In this document: positions 1 through 14,200 of the stretch, piece by piece
Position numbering within the stretch: the first letter of the stretch is position 1
Layout of the letters: every line of letters starts with the position of its first letter
From: Antedon bifida
Taxonomy: Eukaryota; Echinodermata; Crinoidea; Comatulida; Antedonidae
DNA length: 64,000 nucleotides
Assembly (NCBI GenBank): GCA_963402885.1
Contig: OY727095.1
Coordinates: 4,283,001-4,347,000, forward strand
Direction of reading: 5' to 3'
Made by a program: the position numbers and the translations under genes
Notes under the pieces: generated by a model
Told to the model about the DNA's origin: nothing
Seen by the model: only the letters and a program-made list of their open reading frames with translations
Databases searched by the model: none

Positions 1-2
1 GA

Positions 3-800
3 CCCGTTACAGTTCCAATGTTTTATTCTTCAACAGTCCACGACACAAATCGATTTATAGAAATCTTATCTACGTGCAACAATATACAACATATATTATT
101 AAATGGAAACGTTCTCCTATTCTATAGAGATCTTGATATTCAATTTATTGAAAAACCTTATCTGTTTGAAAATTACTGCAAATTGGTTGTTCCGTCAACA
201 TGGTCCACCGTACATATTTCTACACGTATTGGTACGCACGCGCAGTTTAGTGTAGTTATATATGGATATAGTGATGTAATATCTTTTTCATATCTTGGAA
301 AATTTATTGATTTAAAGAGCAGGGAGTCTACGACGATAAAACCACAAACAATGACTGCATTGTCTAATTTTGTAGCACCATCAACATATATTAGAAGAGC
401 GCCCTATACGGTATCACCCAATCTACAGTCGACGTTAGCGGCGATATCATCAACAACATCTAATTCGTTTACAAGATTTATATCAAGAGTATCTACTAAA
501 AAACGTACTGTAAATCCAACTGTAACCTTTAACATACCTAACCCTACGATACAGCAACAACTAGACAATGATACTGCCCCATCAAATAAGGACAAACTTA
601 ACAAATTATGTAAAAAAGAATTATTTGCCCTACCATGTCCATTCGTGTACAGCATGGCCATTACATTGGCGATCGCAGTGATTGTGATTTGCACATGCGC
701 AGTGTACTATTACTATTGTAAATGTTTTTCATCCCAAAGAGGGCATACTTCACCACAATCACGCAAAATATCCAACAAACTTAAACATGCTTGGATGTAA
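3..800 (+). CDS. IgGFc-binding-like receptor, C-terminal part (5' end outside window)
   Basis: The reading frame is open to the left edge, so this is the 3' part of a larger gene; the first in-frame ATG (18) is probably internal. The frame gives about 266 codons. The N-terminal third resembles the end of an IgGFc-binding (FCGBP) N-terminal module: an ILLNG strand followed by FSVVIYGYSDVISFSYLG, matching the family's 'F.V.VYG....SYGY' ending. A Ser/Thr-rich stalk follows (about residues 115-205, counted from 18), then a hydrophobic membrane helix (about 212-235, SMAITLAIAVIVICTCAVYY) and a basic cytoplasmic tail ending HAWM. This predicts a type I surface protein with an adhesive or mucin-like ectodomain. 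AT-rich AATAAA-like signals lie near 940. The domain match is by eye and the ligand is unknown. Confidence 0.6.
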   Translation, partial: PVTVPMFYSSTVHDTNRFIEILSTCNNIQHILLNGNVLLFYRDLDIQFIEKPYLFENYCKLVVPSTWSTVHISTRIGTHAQFSVVIYGYSDVISFSYLGKFIDLKSRESTTIKPQTMTALSNFVAPSTYIRRAPYTVSPNLQSTLAAISSTTSNSFTRFISRVSTKKRTVNPTVTFNIPNPTIQQQLDNDTAPSNKDKLNKLCKKELFALPCPFVYSMAITLAIAVIVICTCAVYYYYCKCFSSQRGHTSPQSRKISNKLKHAWM

Positions 801-2251
801 ACTACAGTATAGTGTCCAATCCTTAACCATACACGCGGGATACTCGCGTGTGAACTTAATTATTCTGTGGTATATTTTTAAGAGAGGATATAAAGTTGTA
901 GTGCACATTAAGTTTATTTAAGTCAAACCAAATAGATAAAATAATAAAAAATAACTCTTAATTGTGCAACATTCTTTCCTTCATTCATCCTCCATATGCT
1001 AAGGCGAGGGGGATTGGGTGGGTGAATAGAAAAAGCAAGGAATGCCTAATACATAAAAATACCTTGAAGTGTTATGTAGGTGATAATGAGTTTCTTTGTT
1101 TACTTTCTATTATCTTTACAGAAACCATTTAACACCCACATACCTAATGTGTCAAAACGTCTTTTGTCCACTGGTGCTAAACTTCTTTTGATTAGAACAA
1201 TACATGTACAAAACCAGAATGCTGAGAAGAAGTCTAATCAAACCAAAACCAATCTGTTTTAATTTTTCCATATCAATCTCATTGTGGTTGAACATTAATA
1301 CTAAAGTTCTCTCGACAAAAATTGTAATGTGCCCATATATGGACATGATGACGTCATATAACTACCATATTTGGGCACATCACACACTTTTTTTTGTCAA
1401 ACTAGTTTGATAGTGTGAACAGAGCTTTAACCTATATATTCATTAAAATTATTTCATTCTCATAATATAAGACATACATTTCCATACAATAAAATTCAAG
1501 CAGCAATAACAATCTTTTACTCGGTAAAATAGTTTTATTTGTATTGTTTTAAAAACGACATCACATATAGAAATTCATTTACAATCAACTTTACATAAAA
1601 TTATATACAAAATTTGTTTTCATTGATATAATCAACTTAAGACAAACTTAACATAAAGTAATTTTGGTCATCGCCTTGTGCAGCCTAATATTTACACTGG
1701 GTTGATTTATGAAATAGAATTTCGCCCTAAATTAATCAGCCAAGTGTAAATAATAAGCACTTATTTCAAATATTAAAATTCATAAAAATGATAATTAGAA
1801 ACTATATATTATTTTACACCCATTTGTTGGGCACGCGTCAATGAAAATGTTAAGATAATATATAACATTTCTTTTATAAAAAGAGTAATGAGTCGAATTA
1901 GAAATCTGAAAAAATACAAAACAAAAAATATGACTCATTGCACTTATGATACATTTTACCAGGAATAGTGAAATTACAGTTTAAAAAACATCTTAAAATG
2001 GAATGGAATTTCACTCCTTCCTGATTTGACAATATTACGTTTAAAAATAATGGTGTATATTGTCGTGTAGGCCCAAAATAAATTGAATGATAGATACTTT
2101 ATAGGATAATGAAGTAAAGTAAAAATGTTTGCTTTATAAATAGTTAACAGTTATCACAGCGTATACACCTTCTACTATGTTTTAATATGATTTCAATTGA
2201 TTCATAAATTACAAAAAAAAACCAATATTAGAATAATAAAATATAAATAAT
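801..2251. other. intergenic, no gene seen
   Basis: AT-rich sequence between two convergent genes. It contains one inverted-repeat element (1311-1428) and otherwise short open frames without recognisable domains. The 3' untranslated region of the minus-strand pappalysin gene must run into it; a minus-strand AATAAA lies near 1533. Confidence 0.6.
1311..1428. mobile_element. MITE family 1, copy 1 (left end eroded)
   Basis: It carries the family core (GTGCCCATATATGGACATGA, ATGACGTCATAT, ACCATATTTGGGCACATCAC) and the right terminal repeat TTTGATAGTGTGAACAGAGC. The left end is degraded. Confidence 0.75.
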
Positions 2252-5200
2252 CTAAACATTCTCTGGTTTTTGTAAGTTCTCATCAGCGTTAGGGTCGAGG
2301 CACTTGCATTCAGCTTTACAATTTGGTAGGAAAGTCGTGACTTTATTATCAATTGCAGTCGACTCGCAACAATCTCCTCCGTCCCAGTTACAATAGGCTC
2401 TGTTGTTGACTCCGTCGCAAAAACCGTCTCTCACAAAATCCTGCAAGACAAAAAAAAAAGTTATAAGAAGATATTTAACTAAACGCAATAACAAAAGTTA
2501 CACAGAATTTACTTGTAAGTGTTTATGTTAACATATAGTATGTAATATGGTGCAATATGAACAAAACAGTGAAACAAATACAAAGATAAAATTCAAAATG
2601 TTAAAATCATCAAAACTATTTTTAATAAGTACGAACACTAAGCTTAGAAAAGGTAATATAATAGTATAAATTAGGTTATACACAAACAAACAAACGAATA
2701 ACTTAGAATCACGTGTCATTTGTTTGTATATTTAACCTTTGACATTGAAATGTGCACTATAAGATAAGGTATAACAACAATAAAATGTAACATTAACACA
2801 TAGTTAGGTTTAGTTACTCATTGAGTAAAACTACGTTAAAATCATGTCAAATAGGTCTACACAAATTAGGTTAATACTGGATAAGGATTTCACAAAACAT
2901 GTATTGCTTTCTACAATTTTGTTTATATACTTAAACTCGTCACTAAGGTAGTTATCATATCATGGTCATGGTTAGTCATACACAATCATAAACAAAAAGT
3001 ACGTTACAATTAAAACATCAAGATACGGTGCAACATTGATAATTTTCAAATGCATATAAACTACATTTACTAGGCCTAGTTTGATACGGATGGTTAACCA
3101 AAGTCTAACCTATTCAGTCGAATCGCTTATAAAATACATGTGCGGTTACATTAACTAAAGTAGTTAATTCTCTGATCAGTTTAAGATCTTAACAATGTCA
3201 TCAATAAACATATTTTAGTGCAGGAGAGTTGAGGTAAACAATATAAAAGAAAGACTAAGTGATCTGAGAAAGTGTGCAATCTTAAGAAACATTTTAAAAT
3301 GGTGCAAAGTGAATGAGCATCAATTATTGTCGAAATTTGTCCATATGTGCTTTCCGAATAGACTTCATATAATGAAGTTTATACTTCTTTTCACGGAGAA
3401 GTTTCAACTGTTTGGTGCCGTTTGGAACATTATCTTCAGTGCAGCCTACCTCTTGACATCCTTTCACACACGAGACAACTGACGGGTCTGGGTACCATTG
3501 TCGTTGAGCTGTGCAGACGATGTGTTTCGGTTGCGATTTCCACATGTTTGTAGGCACACCATTATCAGTTACAACCGCTTCATGACCATATGCATTACAG
3601 GCTGCTGCGCAATGTGTACCTGTTACAAATTAAATAATTCAATATTACATAGGCCTAGTTATTTAAATTTAATCGCGGCATGTTTCATCTATAACCACAT
3701 CATTTACATTATAAAGTGTAATACAAATACAAAAGTATTATAGGCGATCACCTAAAACAACATGGCATAACTGGTGATATCTCAGAATACTTTAGAGTCT
3801 TATCTAAATGTAACAATAAGTTTGATTGCCTAATTAAGGAGATGTTGTGGATCAAAGAGATAAAACCTACACTCAATAAACAATCGGATTCCATCAAAGC
3901 TAAATTGTTTATCTAACTCAGTAGGAGGAGCTAATTACTTAATTAGCCCTCAATTAGCATTTCCTGTCACCAACTTTGGTGCTTAGTGCACATAATTATT
4001 ATTGTTTTGTATTCACTTGATCTTGAAAATGGTTCTATGATGGTACCGAAACGTCGATCTCTATTTTTGTCATTAAATTTTATATTGAAATTATATAGTA
4101 AACGTCTTTTAATTCGTAAAGTGTATATTGACCGATTAAAAGCTTCGTTATAATAGTCACAAATATTTGTCATGCGCACTTCTCCGCCAAAGGTTCTCAA
4201 AAGGATATAAACAAGGGCTATCAATAATATTCATTCATTATGCGGCAAAATAAGTTGGTCCTACAAACAACAAACTTACCGATGGCGTATGGGTTTCTAT
4301 CACAAGTGAATTCCACTTCGTTGCTGCTGTGAGGTTCTGAACAATGATGCGATTCCATATGTTGATGGCAAACTGCAAAGGCGTCATCCCAAGTCTTGTC
4401 CCATCCTTTCTTCAAACACGTCACAGTGGCCTAAAAACAAAAGAGCAATTGTTAAAATTACTATTATGTAGGCTACTTGAATTATCAGATCAGTTACGGT
4501 TTAAGGTTTGGTGATTTAATTCTCCCATAATAAAGCACATGCATTGCACGCAACACACAAGTAATCTGATTAATATCGTCACAAGCTACGGATCGGACTG
4601 AGGTCACGCGTAATACGTTTTTCCGTTGCTTTCTAGTGTGAAACGTGCTTAGAAGTTTCTCTGGCCACCGGACCGAATCTTGACTCAATGTGAACGCAGA
4701 TTTACAGATACAAGATTCAGAAAACTAACAAAAATATTTGAAAATACTCACAACCCTATCGATCGTATCTGGACAATTAATTCTACATTCGCTATGGAAG
4801 TATCGTCCATTACTGCAATTGTACAATCCTCGGTATATTTCAGGAGGTGGACTGCACTCGATACGAACACAAGACGAACCGGACCATTCAAGATCGTCTC
4901 CGCATTTCAGACGAATTCTTCGGCTAATAAACAAACATAATTCAGAAAAGTTAACCTAAATTGTTTTACATGTGTCCTTATAATATACACGATTAAACAA
5001 ATCTTGGAGTTGAGTAATTGTAGTACAGAAACAAAATAAGTACTCGAGCGGGACGAACGGAGACAATACATGCTGTTATTGATTACACATGATGGGTTGT
5101 GGGTATTATTCTGTCATTGACATTATCTACCAAAGTTATTAAACTTACCCTTTTGGATTATTTTCTATTTGGTATCCAGCTTTGCATCTGAAAATAACGT

Positions 5201-8200
5201 AGCTTCCGATGTTATAAGAGAGCGGCTGATTTGGTATTTGGAACGAGTTGTCTGGTACTTGCGGTGGTTCGCATTGCTGTTGACAGAATGAGTTGGGCAA
5301 AGAATATCCACCATCTTCTAAACAAGTTATACTCTTGTCGGATCCTAAAGTGCAACAGAGACAAGATTTCATGATGGTTAATGTAGATTATAGAAGATAT
5401 AGGATTATGTGAAGGAATTCAAACATGGTTTTATAGTATCCAAGAACCAAAACAAAGACGGTGAAAAATTAAATTAAAAAGAGTATTATGCTCAAAATGA
5501 TGTAAAACTACCTTGCATTTTTGCTGGTGGCGTGCACTTGAAATTGCAGGTACGATTATAGAGTGTTCCTTCTGGACATGACGTGATTGCGTACGTTATG
5601 CTTGGAAAACCACAGTCAACAGGCTTACACATTGCGTGATGTTCTTCCCACTGCCCGTTTACACACATTATCTGAAATAAACCCAACAGAAATGTTAAAA
5701 TAACTTATAAATTATTACCCATTTTCCACAAAACGTTAGAACGTTTCAGTTACGTGTTACTTGACATAAAACAAACACTTGCTTCCAAAATTGTAATGTT
5801 GCAGACAGTTTGGTCAAACTTACCTCATATTTTTCAACTGGTCGGTAACCTTTGTCGCATTTTACAGTATATGTTTCTCCTTCGTTTACAACATCACCCA
5901 CTTGTCGGTTGAGTGTTGCGTGTCTTGCCTCCGGAACGATGCACGTTGGTAGTTCGCACGAATACCGGTTGCACTGTCTTGTAGCTGGACTGTACAGGTA
6001 ATCGTCACCACACGACTGTAGAACAAGCGGGTCAAACGCCTTCAAAGATCTCAGACGAACACCTGAAATTCTAACATCTTTGTAGTCCAACTCGATAAAT
6101 ACTTCTCGTGAGTAGTAAAACGGATCGTTGAGGTCGTGTTTTACATTAAAAGTGGCTGGATTTGAGGTACATCGAAGTGGTACATTTCTGTCCAATAAAT
6201 GTATAATTCCTATATAAAAATACAAATAAATAATACACTCTTTAATGAAAATGGTGTAAAGAGTTGAAATGTCGTGTAAAATCAAACAAAACAGTCTACA
6301 GAAAAGCTTTCCTTTGGGAAAATGGTAATTAGTTTTACGTTTTATAAAATTTGTAAAATGTTTTAGCCTACCTCTGGTGTCAACTAACGTAACCGATGCT
6401 CGTGTAGGAGTTGGTGTCAGTGGCGCGACACCGTCACCAGCGATATAGAGTAGAACACTAGTTACAACTACTGCCTTTGGAAATCCAACCTAAAATGGAG
6501 GTGAAACAATTTTCAATTTCATCAATAAAACATACTAGTATTACTCGGCCATGTATCTTTCAAATGAATCTCAGCAAAAACAACAAATTGTTCCAGCCAA
6601 AAAACTAAATTGTGTGTTAGTTATCTTACCTTCAACCAAAGATTATGGTCAAGGAAACCAGCTCTGCAGGGATACCACACGAAATCTTCCTTCAATTCGT
6701 AGGTACAAACCTTAGTAAAAAAATAAGTTAAAAGAATCATTAGCGTAGTCCTTCGGTCATTTTAATAAGGTACCATACTTTACCCCTTAATATTTACAGG
6801 AGATATTCAGAAAGATTTTTCAGGAAAAGCAAAAATTACATGGTCTATTTATTTTAAATTATATATTTACCTGGTCTCTCGATGGTTCCCCATAGATAGC
6901 ACTCTCTGGGCATTCTGGGCCTTGATATTGTGGGTTGCCTCGGGCGTACGAAGCCCACTGATCATAGAATCTTGGTGGAGTATAAAAACCACAATCTGCA
7001 ACGTTCGTCTCCTTCTCAAAATCCTCGCAGTGACCGTCACCATCATAACGGTAACAGAGGCTAGGCTCACCTAAACAAAAATAGAAAATTGTTGAATGAG
7101 AATTATGCATCAAATTAAAAGGAACACATAATAACTTGTAACGGTAGTAAGGTTTCCTCCCTCCCACCGTCCTAAAGGTAAAAGAACTTACCAGCACACT
7201 TGAAACCCGTTTCTTCTTTGCAGTTGACATTACATCCATCATTGTTGAACACGTTGCCATCATCACACGACTCGTCACTAAACAGGAATTAAGAACAAAA
7301 CTGTTTTTAATTTATTAGACATTGTATTTGATTATAGAATTGTATATGATTCTGTGCACAGTAGCCTACGAGAAAGACCCGTATAGCGTGGAGAATGAGC
7401 TGTCAAGAGCTCAGTTGTACTAAACCTCGAATTGTCCTCCCTAGTATTTTTCAAGACTCATTTACAATTTGAGTTTTTTTTACCGGGAATTGAACCCGGA
7501 TCTGATAGCAAAGTGTCCTAACCAGTCGACTGTCACAACTCCCTACTATAAATATTATTTGACGGGAGATTTTCCAAAAGTGTTTCAGTAGAAAAAGTGT
7601 AAATAAATCGAATATACGCTTACCTCTCAATTATACCATTTCCACAAAAACGAAATCCAGTTCCGATTACAAGTGGTGGAGATGAATCAGTTATTGTATT
7701 TTCTGCACTGACACTAACACGGTAGGTATATTCTGTTAATTCGTTGACGGAGCTAGAAATACAATAAAGCTAAATATTTTACTATTACGGTATACACTTA
7801 AGGTAAGAAACGCATATAATGTATTGTTTTGAAGTTAAGAAATCTCAAAAAAAATTATTCATAGAAACTTACTTGTCCACAAATGTTGTAGAATCTACTA
7901 GTTTTTCTTCTCCGTCGTCAAATTGAGGACTTCTTGTCAGGAGATAATTGACCGGTTTACAAAACTTACAACCGCTGTGCCCAGGTCTTGAAATCAACTG
8001 GACGGCATCAATTCCAACATACAGACCATTTGTGTAGATTATGACAGATTTCACTTCTTCATTTACGTTGTTGATTTTAGTACTGTACGGAATATCACAA
8101 TAAACGTCGGCGGCGCCTAAGCTGATGCGAGTTCGGTTGACAGTCACTAATTCGATGTCGTGGATTGCCGTGTCTCTAGTGCCTACTTTTGTCACCCACA

Positions 8201-11200
8201 GGGTTAGTCTTGACGGAACCACTGGATACTTGAAATTTACTTTTAGTTTGCAGTACTTGCACTTTGTTCGATCAATCCACCAAGCACGGTGGTTAACGGA
8301 ACATTTCGCAGCGTTTGGAGGGCCTATAATGCAAACATATTTTGAATGATTTGTAAATAAAATTAGCTCTAATGCATGTAAACACAGTTGAATATATGTG
8401 GATACGGCGTCACGCTACCTGTAAAGCTTTATATGACAACAAAATATATGGACATGATGATGTCATATTAGCACCATATTTGAGCACATCATACTTTTGT
8501 TGTCAAACTAGTGTTATAGTGTAGACAGAGCTTATTACCGGTAAACACTAACCTGTTGCTTGCTGCGGTGAATAATCACCGTAACGTTTTTTAGAATGCG
8601 GCGAAAAAGCTGAGTCACCATACTGTACGAGAACATCCCCTGTCACGCAATCATGGCATAGTTCTGAGTTCAATGCGACGTTGTGTCCGCTAAGAGGAGG
8701 CTGCCACGTCAAGGTAACCGAATTGTCTAACTTGGAGATCACATTTGGCGGTAAAGGCATCACTGAAGGTTCTCTGTCTTGTTGCCATGACTGATAGAAG
8801 AGATCAAGATAACAGTGCATGCGAGCCGTCTGCTGAGGAGTAAATGAACTCGTGCAAGAATCATCTACAGAAAGAGAAAAAACAATTACAGTTTGTGATA
8901 CAGTAATTGCCGTTCTACAGTAACTCAGCAATACATTTTTTTTCTTCCGGAAGAAACCCATTTATAACTGTTATTTAAACACACAAAGCAACAAGGTTTA
9001 CAAACTCTTCAAAAAATACTTCCGATGGTACATTAAATAGTGTTAGTGAATATTGTTGATTGAGGTTTTTTCAATTAGTTTTCCCATTGACGTTTAGTAG
9101 TTAGCAGACAAAAACGTTTTGGTTAAATAAACAATGTCTTTACTTACTTGCATAGCTCATGTAATTTGTGAATGGCGTGTTGTAGAAGTCGGTCAAACCG
9201 CAACGCCCACCAGTCTCAGCGGGTAACGGATCCCGACAATATTCATTCTGAGGTGTTGGATTGGTATCGGCTATCATATCACCAAGTTCTAAGCTAGGCT
9301 CAGTCTCAAAACACTCTTCACTACAAGGTATCTCTGTGACGCCATGGAAGACATGCCATAAGCCAAGACTGTGACCCACCTCGTGGATAACAGAGTTCAT
9401 AACGTCTGGTGCACCATATGCGTTAGCATGCATGATAATACCACCTACGGATGAAACAATACACTTTTACTAAAAAATATTTAGGCCTGAATTTAAATAG
9501 TTTGATCCTAGAAAATAGTAATATAAATTTAATAGAAAAGAAAGATAAAGGAGGGGCTCTGTTGTAATTTGATTTGGTTTCAGAATAGTTATTGTTTTGA
9601 ATCTGCCTTTTTATTTAAACATATTAGAAGCAACGGATTAAGAAAACAATGCGTTGGAAGATGGGCTTACCACGGGCACCATAAACACCAAAATCCCACG
9701 GCATGGTCGCTGCCCCCAACAACGCTTCGTCAATGTATTCAGCAATGTAGATGTTTAAGTATTCAACCGATTCCAATCCAATAGCTGTCTTGAATTCTCT
9801 TTCTCCCATGAACATACTGAAAAGCAAGTGACTTGATAAGTAATTCAAATGAATTGAAAGTTATGATGATGAAGGTGGTACCTCGGATGGTTGTAGTTAA
9901 ATATGTATTGTCCCCCAAAAACATGAAAAATGAAGATTAGTTAAATCAGACTTTGAATATGTTATTTTGTAGTTTTAATAAAGTTCATCACTTCTATAGA
10001 AAAAAAAACGGAAAAAAAGCATGTTTTCACTTATAAAATGACAAAATAAATGGTTAAATTCGACCAAAAATCCATTGGCTTGCAGCCAATTTGACCATTT
10101 TTTACGTTTTTTCAGGTAAATACATTTTTTTTCGATCCAATTTTTGGTCAAGACCCTGTACACTTTATCGTGAATGTCGACAAAAATGTTGTAACAAATC
10201 TGTAACATTTTTAAATTTCCAGATGAAGAAAAAATTCCTCCTTGTAATAATCTTTAAAAAATTATTTCGTATGAATCATTATAAATATATTTTTCAGATT
10301 TTTGCTCGAATCTGACGCAATTATACACAAACTTGGTACATTGCAAACAATTATATATATATGTTCTCTTCAGTAGGCATATAACTTTCGTCGCACAAAT
10401 TTGGCAAATTTCACCCGAAACTCCTTGGTGCAAAGCTCCTTCAAATCATTACCATCGATTTATTATAACTGATGATAATAATATTATGATGATAATATTT
10501 TGATATGATACTTACCAGTATTGTGAAGATGGATCAATACACGTTTCAAAGGTGTCTGTGACGTCAGGATCACAGCAATCTCCTTCATCCCAATCATAAT
10601 ACGCCTTATTACAGTTCGAATCACATCTTCCATTACCAATCAAAGATAGCGGACATCTTGCATCAAAGACATCACAATCACCCCCATCGTTGCCAGTATA
10701 CCGTGGACTACACAGCGGATCACACTTGCCATTTCCAACATCTTGAGATTCACAAACAGGAATGATTCTTGTTCTCCGCAAAGTACTGTTTCTTATTAAA
10801 TGATCGTGTCTCAGAAAAGTAATGTTATATCTATTAAATGCTTTATTAAGTTCGTTATGTTGCCTCTCAATTTGTTCCTGCGACAACATTGGATTTGAAC
10901 CATCGTCGTTTGCTATGTTGATCAATCGATAGCGTACTAGTTTTGGACGACGCAGAGAACTCCTGTCTATATACGACCTCATTACAATTGGATTATCACA
11001 TACAGTTATACCACATTTCGGAGTTTTCAAACTTAAGTCATGCTTCTTGCTGGAGAGATCTGATGGAATAAGATCTGGAAACTCATCATCTATATTTGTC
11101 CAACTTGTGAAATTATCAAACGGATCCCAGAAAACTAGTTTGTCAGTGACGTCATTATCTTGAAACAAATGTGATTGGTTGTTATACAACTGGGCAACCT

Positions 11201-14200
11201 GACGATGCGATAACACTTTAGACCACAGACGCATGTCATCTACAGCACCTCTGAACTGGACACCAAATTCAAACGAACCTCCAAATTCAAGCTCTTTACA
11301 TTGCCGTTTAAACTCACTGAAGAGTGGGCCTCGTTGTTCATTCTTTGCAGACACCATAGCACCATTAATGTACAGTTGTATAGTTGATTCATTGTAGGTA
11401 GCGGCGATGTGGTACCATCGGTGGACGTGGTAGCGGAAGGGAGCCGATGCGAAGCTGTCTGTTTTGGATCGGTCAGTCTTAAGCTGAAAATACAGATGAG
11501 CATCACGCTTTTGTCGATTTGTTGTGATACCAATCCCCCAACCAGTTGATTTCAATTCTTCACATTTGTCTCGAAGACCTAAAAATATTAATAAAACATC
11601 TTTATTCATTACCGGTATATCTACAATTGGGCAATCACTTAAATGAATATTCAATGATTAACGACAAATTTGTTTCTCAAAGATCTCAACGTTATTCCTC
11701 GAACACACAGCTGCATTCTTATGAGTAATTAATAATGACTGTCAACACTCCTTCTATTCATAGTTATAAGTTTCATTATACAAACATATTTCTAATTTAT
11801 ATTAACCATTTTGATATTTCAACTTATTCTTCTTTCTTTGGTATACTACCGTACGTCATAGACAGGACCATATTGTAAACCATTTAAAATCTTATTTTCT
11901 GAATAATGTTGTATGATGTAATGTGTTAAATTTAAAAAAAATATATAAATAAAATTTAAATACATTAAACGAATCACCCTTTCTCAAGAGAACAAATATG
12001 TTCAATTTTGTTCCACAAGAAACTTTTTAAAAAGTCACCTTCAACAAAAGTTCTTGTAAAATGCTATAATAAAAATGACAACTTTATGTCAATTCCCAGT
12101 GCGGATTATAATGTTATCCATATTTAATAAACAATTAAATAAGTGTTACAACACTTCAGAACTTGTTAAAACGATTTAAAATTTGGTGAGTTGAACAAGT
12201 TCTAGGTGAAGGTCAAGTTTAGCGAAGCTGAGGTTCTGGTCCCTTAGGGCTGGAGTTATGCCGGTAAATACGGCTAGTCAGTACGGTGTCCACAGGGTGT
12301 GATGGACAATCAAAATACAAGGCTAGGGAACTTCCATCTGCGATTGTAAATCACACCCACGGGTGCAGGTGTGTTATTAATGGTAGTATTCAGTCACCAG
12401 GTACGCGAGAGGTTTATCAACGAACTCTTTTTAAAACAGTTTTGAACTTTTCTGAATCTACTTAATATCGTGTAAATAAAAAACAAATGTGCGAAAATCA
12501 AGTTGATGATATACATTGATAACCAATAATACAGAATCTAGCAAAACTATGACTTATATAAAAAAAGGAGAAAACAATTTACTATCGAGGTCTAAAGAAC
12601 TTTCTTTACAACGAATCCCATGTAATTTCCTCATTTGTAAACTGTATGTGTGTGGTGACTATTTTTAACCTCAATTAACTGATGTCGTTACGGTATTAAA
12701 GTGCAAACCCAACAACGTGTGTTTGAATTTGTCGTAAAAAAAAGCCCGTAGAAAATTGGCATAGCTTGTGATGGTTGGTGTCCAGTGTTATGCTATCCAC
12801 TTTGTGGAATACTGCTGTAGGTAGGCCTACTTGCGTAAATGGGTACAACGTTTAGTTTACTGTAAAGATCTGTTTACACTATCAAACTAATTTGACAAAT
12901 ATGGTAGTGATACATATGACATATTCATGTACAAATATGGGCACATCACATTTGTTAGTCGCATAATGTTTGATAGACTGTGTAGACAGAGCTTTAGATG
13001 GGGAAAAGTTTAAGTTTATTCTACATTACAGAACTCAAAGCCATGTGTATTTAGTATTTACATTTCTCTTTTATTTCACGCAGTGAATGTGTGAAAAAAT
13101 GATAAAATCAAGCGTAATCCGATTAAATTGACTAAATTGCCAAAGAAAAGTTACGATTTAAATTAACGAAGAGAAACAGAAAAAAAATATAGCACGATTC
13201 ATTCAATCTAATAATTAGTCATAAACGATATATCAAGCTGTGTGCGGCAGTGTAAATATTTGATAATTAGTACAGGCTCATTCACTGAGAACTAATCAGG
13301 TATTTCCGAATTTTGATGTTTTTATAAAGAAGTTATTGTGATGCATTCGAATATAGCAGCAGGGCCTGAATATCGTGTTTTGCACACATGATTGTTTGGA
13401 CCGGACGACGAAGAAAAACACACGTCCAGTGTGTAACAAACTGGGATAAGGCTTGGTTTAAATAAATAGGACGCAATATCTACATGTTACACAAGTAATT
13501 TAACCTCAGAAACGACAGATAATCTGAAATTTTACTTGCGATTGGTAAATACTTGCAATGTGCATGTGTTCCTGCGTTGTACCCTCCTAATTAAACTTGC
13601 CCCCAAGTATGTATTCATTTTCTTCTTTTATATATTTGGTTTTATTTCGATTTTTGTTCAAGTATACGTATGAAACTCCATATGTGCCAAAATATTTATC
13701 TTTTTACTAATATTAAGACAAAACTCCGTCTGGAACCCAGACTACATCCTAATGGGAACCGCGTTATGCACATATTATTAACAAGACATTATGAAAAGGT
13801 TTAACAGCGACCTACATTATAGCATAAACCTAAATCGTCTGGTAAATTACGTGACTGAAAAGTGCCACGAAAAAGTGACTTCCATGTTCCGAAAAACATA
13901 TATTCATTATAAGTCCACTGACACTATATCAAATTCGACTAATATCTATAAAGATATGAATGTATGTACTGTACGTATGCTGAATTTAATTTCAGAGCCA
14001 AGATATATACATGAATGTAGGTAGTATGTGTTCAATTTCATTTCAGAGCCAAGATATATACATGAATGTAGGAAGTATATGTGTTGAATTTCATTTAACA
14101 AGTTTCAGAGTCAAACGTTAGTGTACTACCATAAACAATAGTACAATAGAACAAGCTTTGATCTTGTGCATTCCAAGTAGAAACAAGTATTTGGTTATGG

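Noticed and set aside
3324-3449. Continuation of pappalysin exon 17 to a stop (ending MDKFRQ)
   Set aside because: A good GAG|GTAGGC donor at 3450 joins in frame to the Notch-repeat exon at 2440, which matches the vertebrate C-terminus; the read-through would be an alternative short end at most.
3967-4224. 85-codon minus-strand open frame
   Set aside because: It overlaps the Penelope-like remnant and its 3' region on the opposite strand; no domain.
7480-7547. Functional tRNA gene
   Set aside because: The B-box arm is good but the acceptor stem and anticodon arm do not fold properly; it fits a SINE head.
13791-14024. 77-codon plus-strand open frame
   Set aside because: It runs into a tandem duplication, has no domain and lies within a pappalysin intron.
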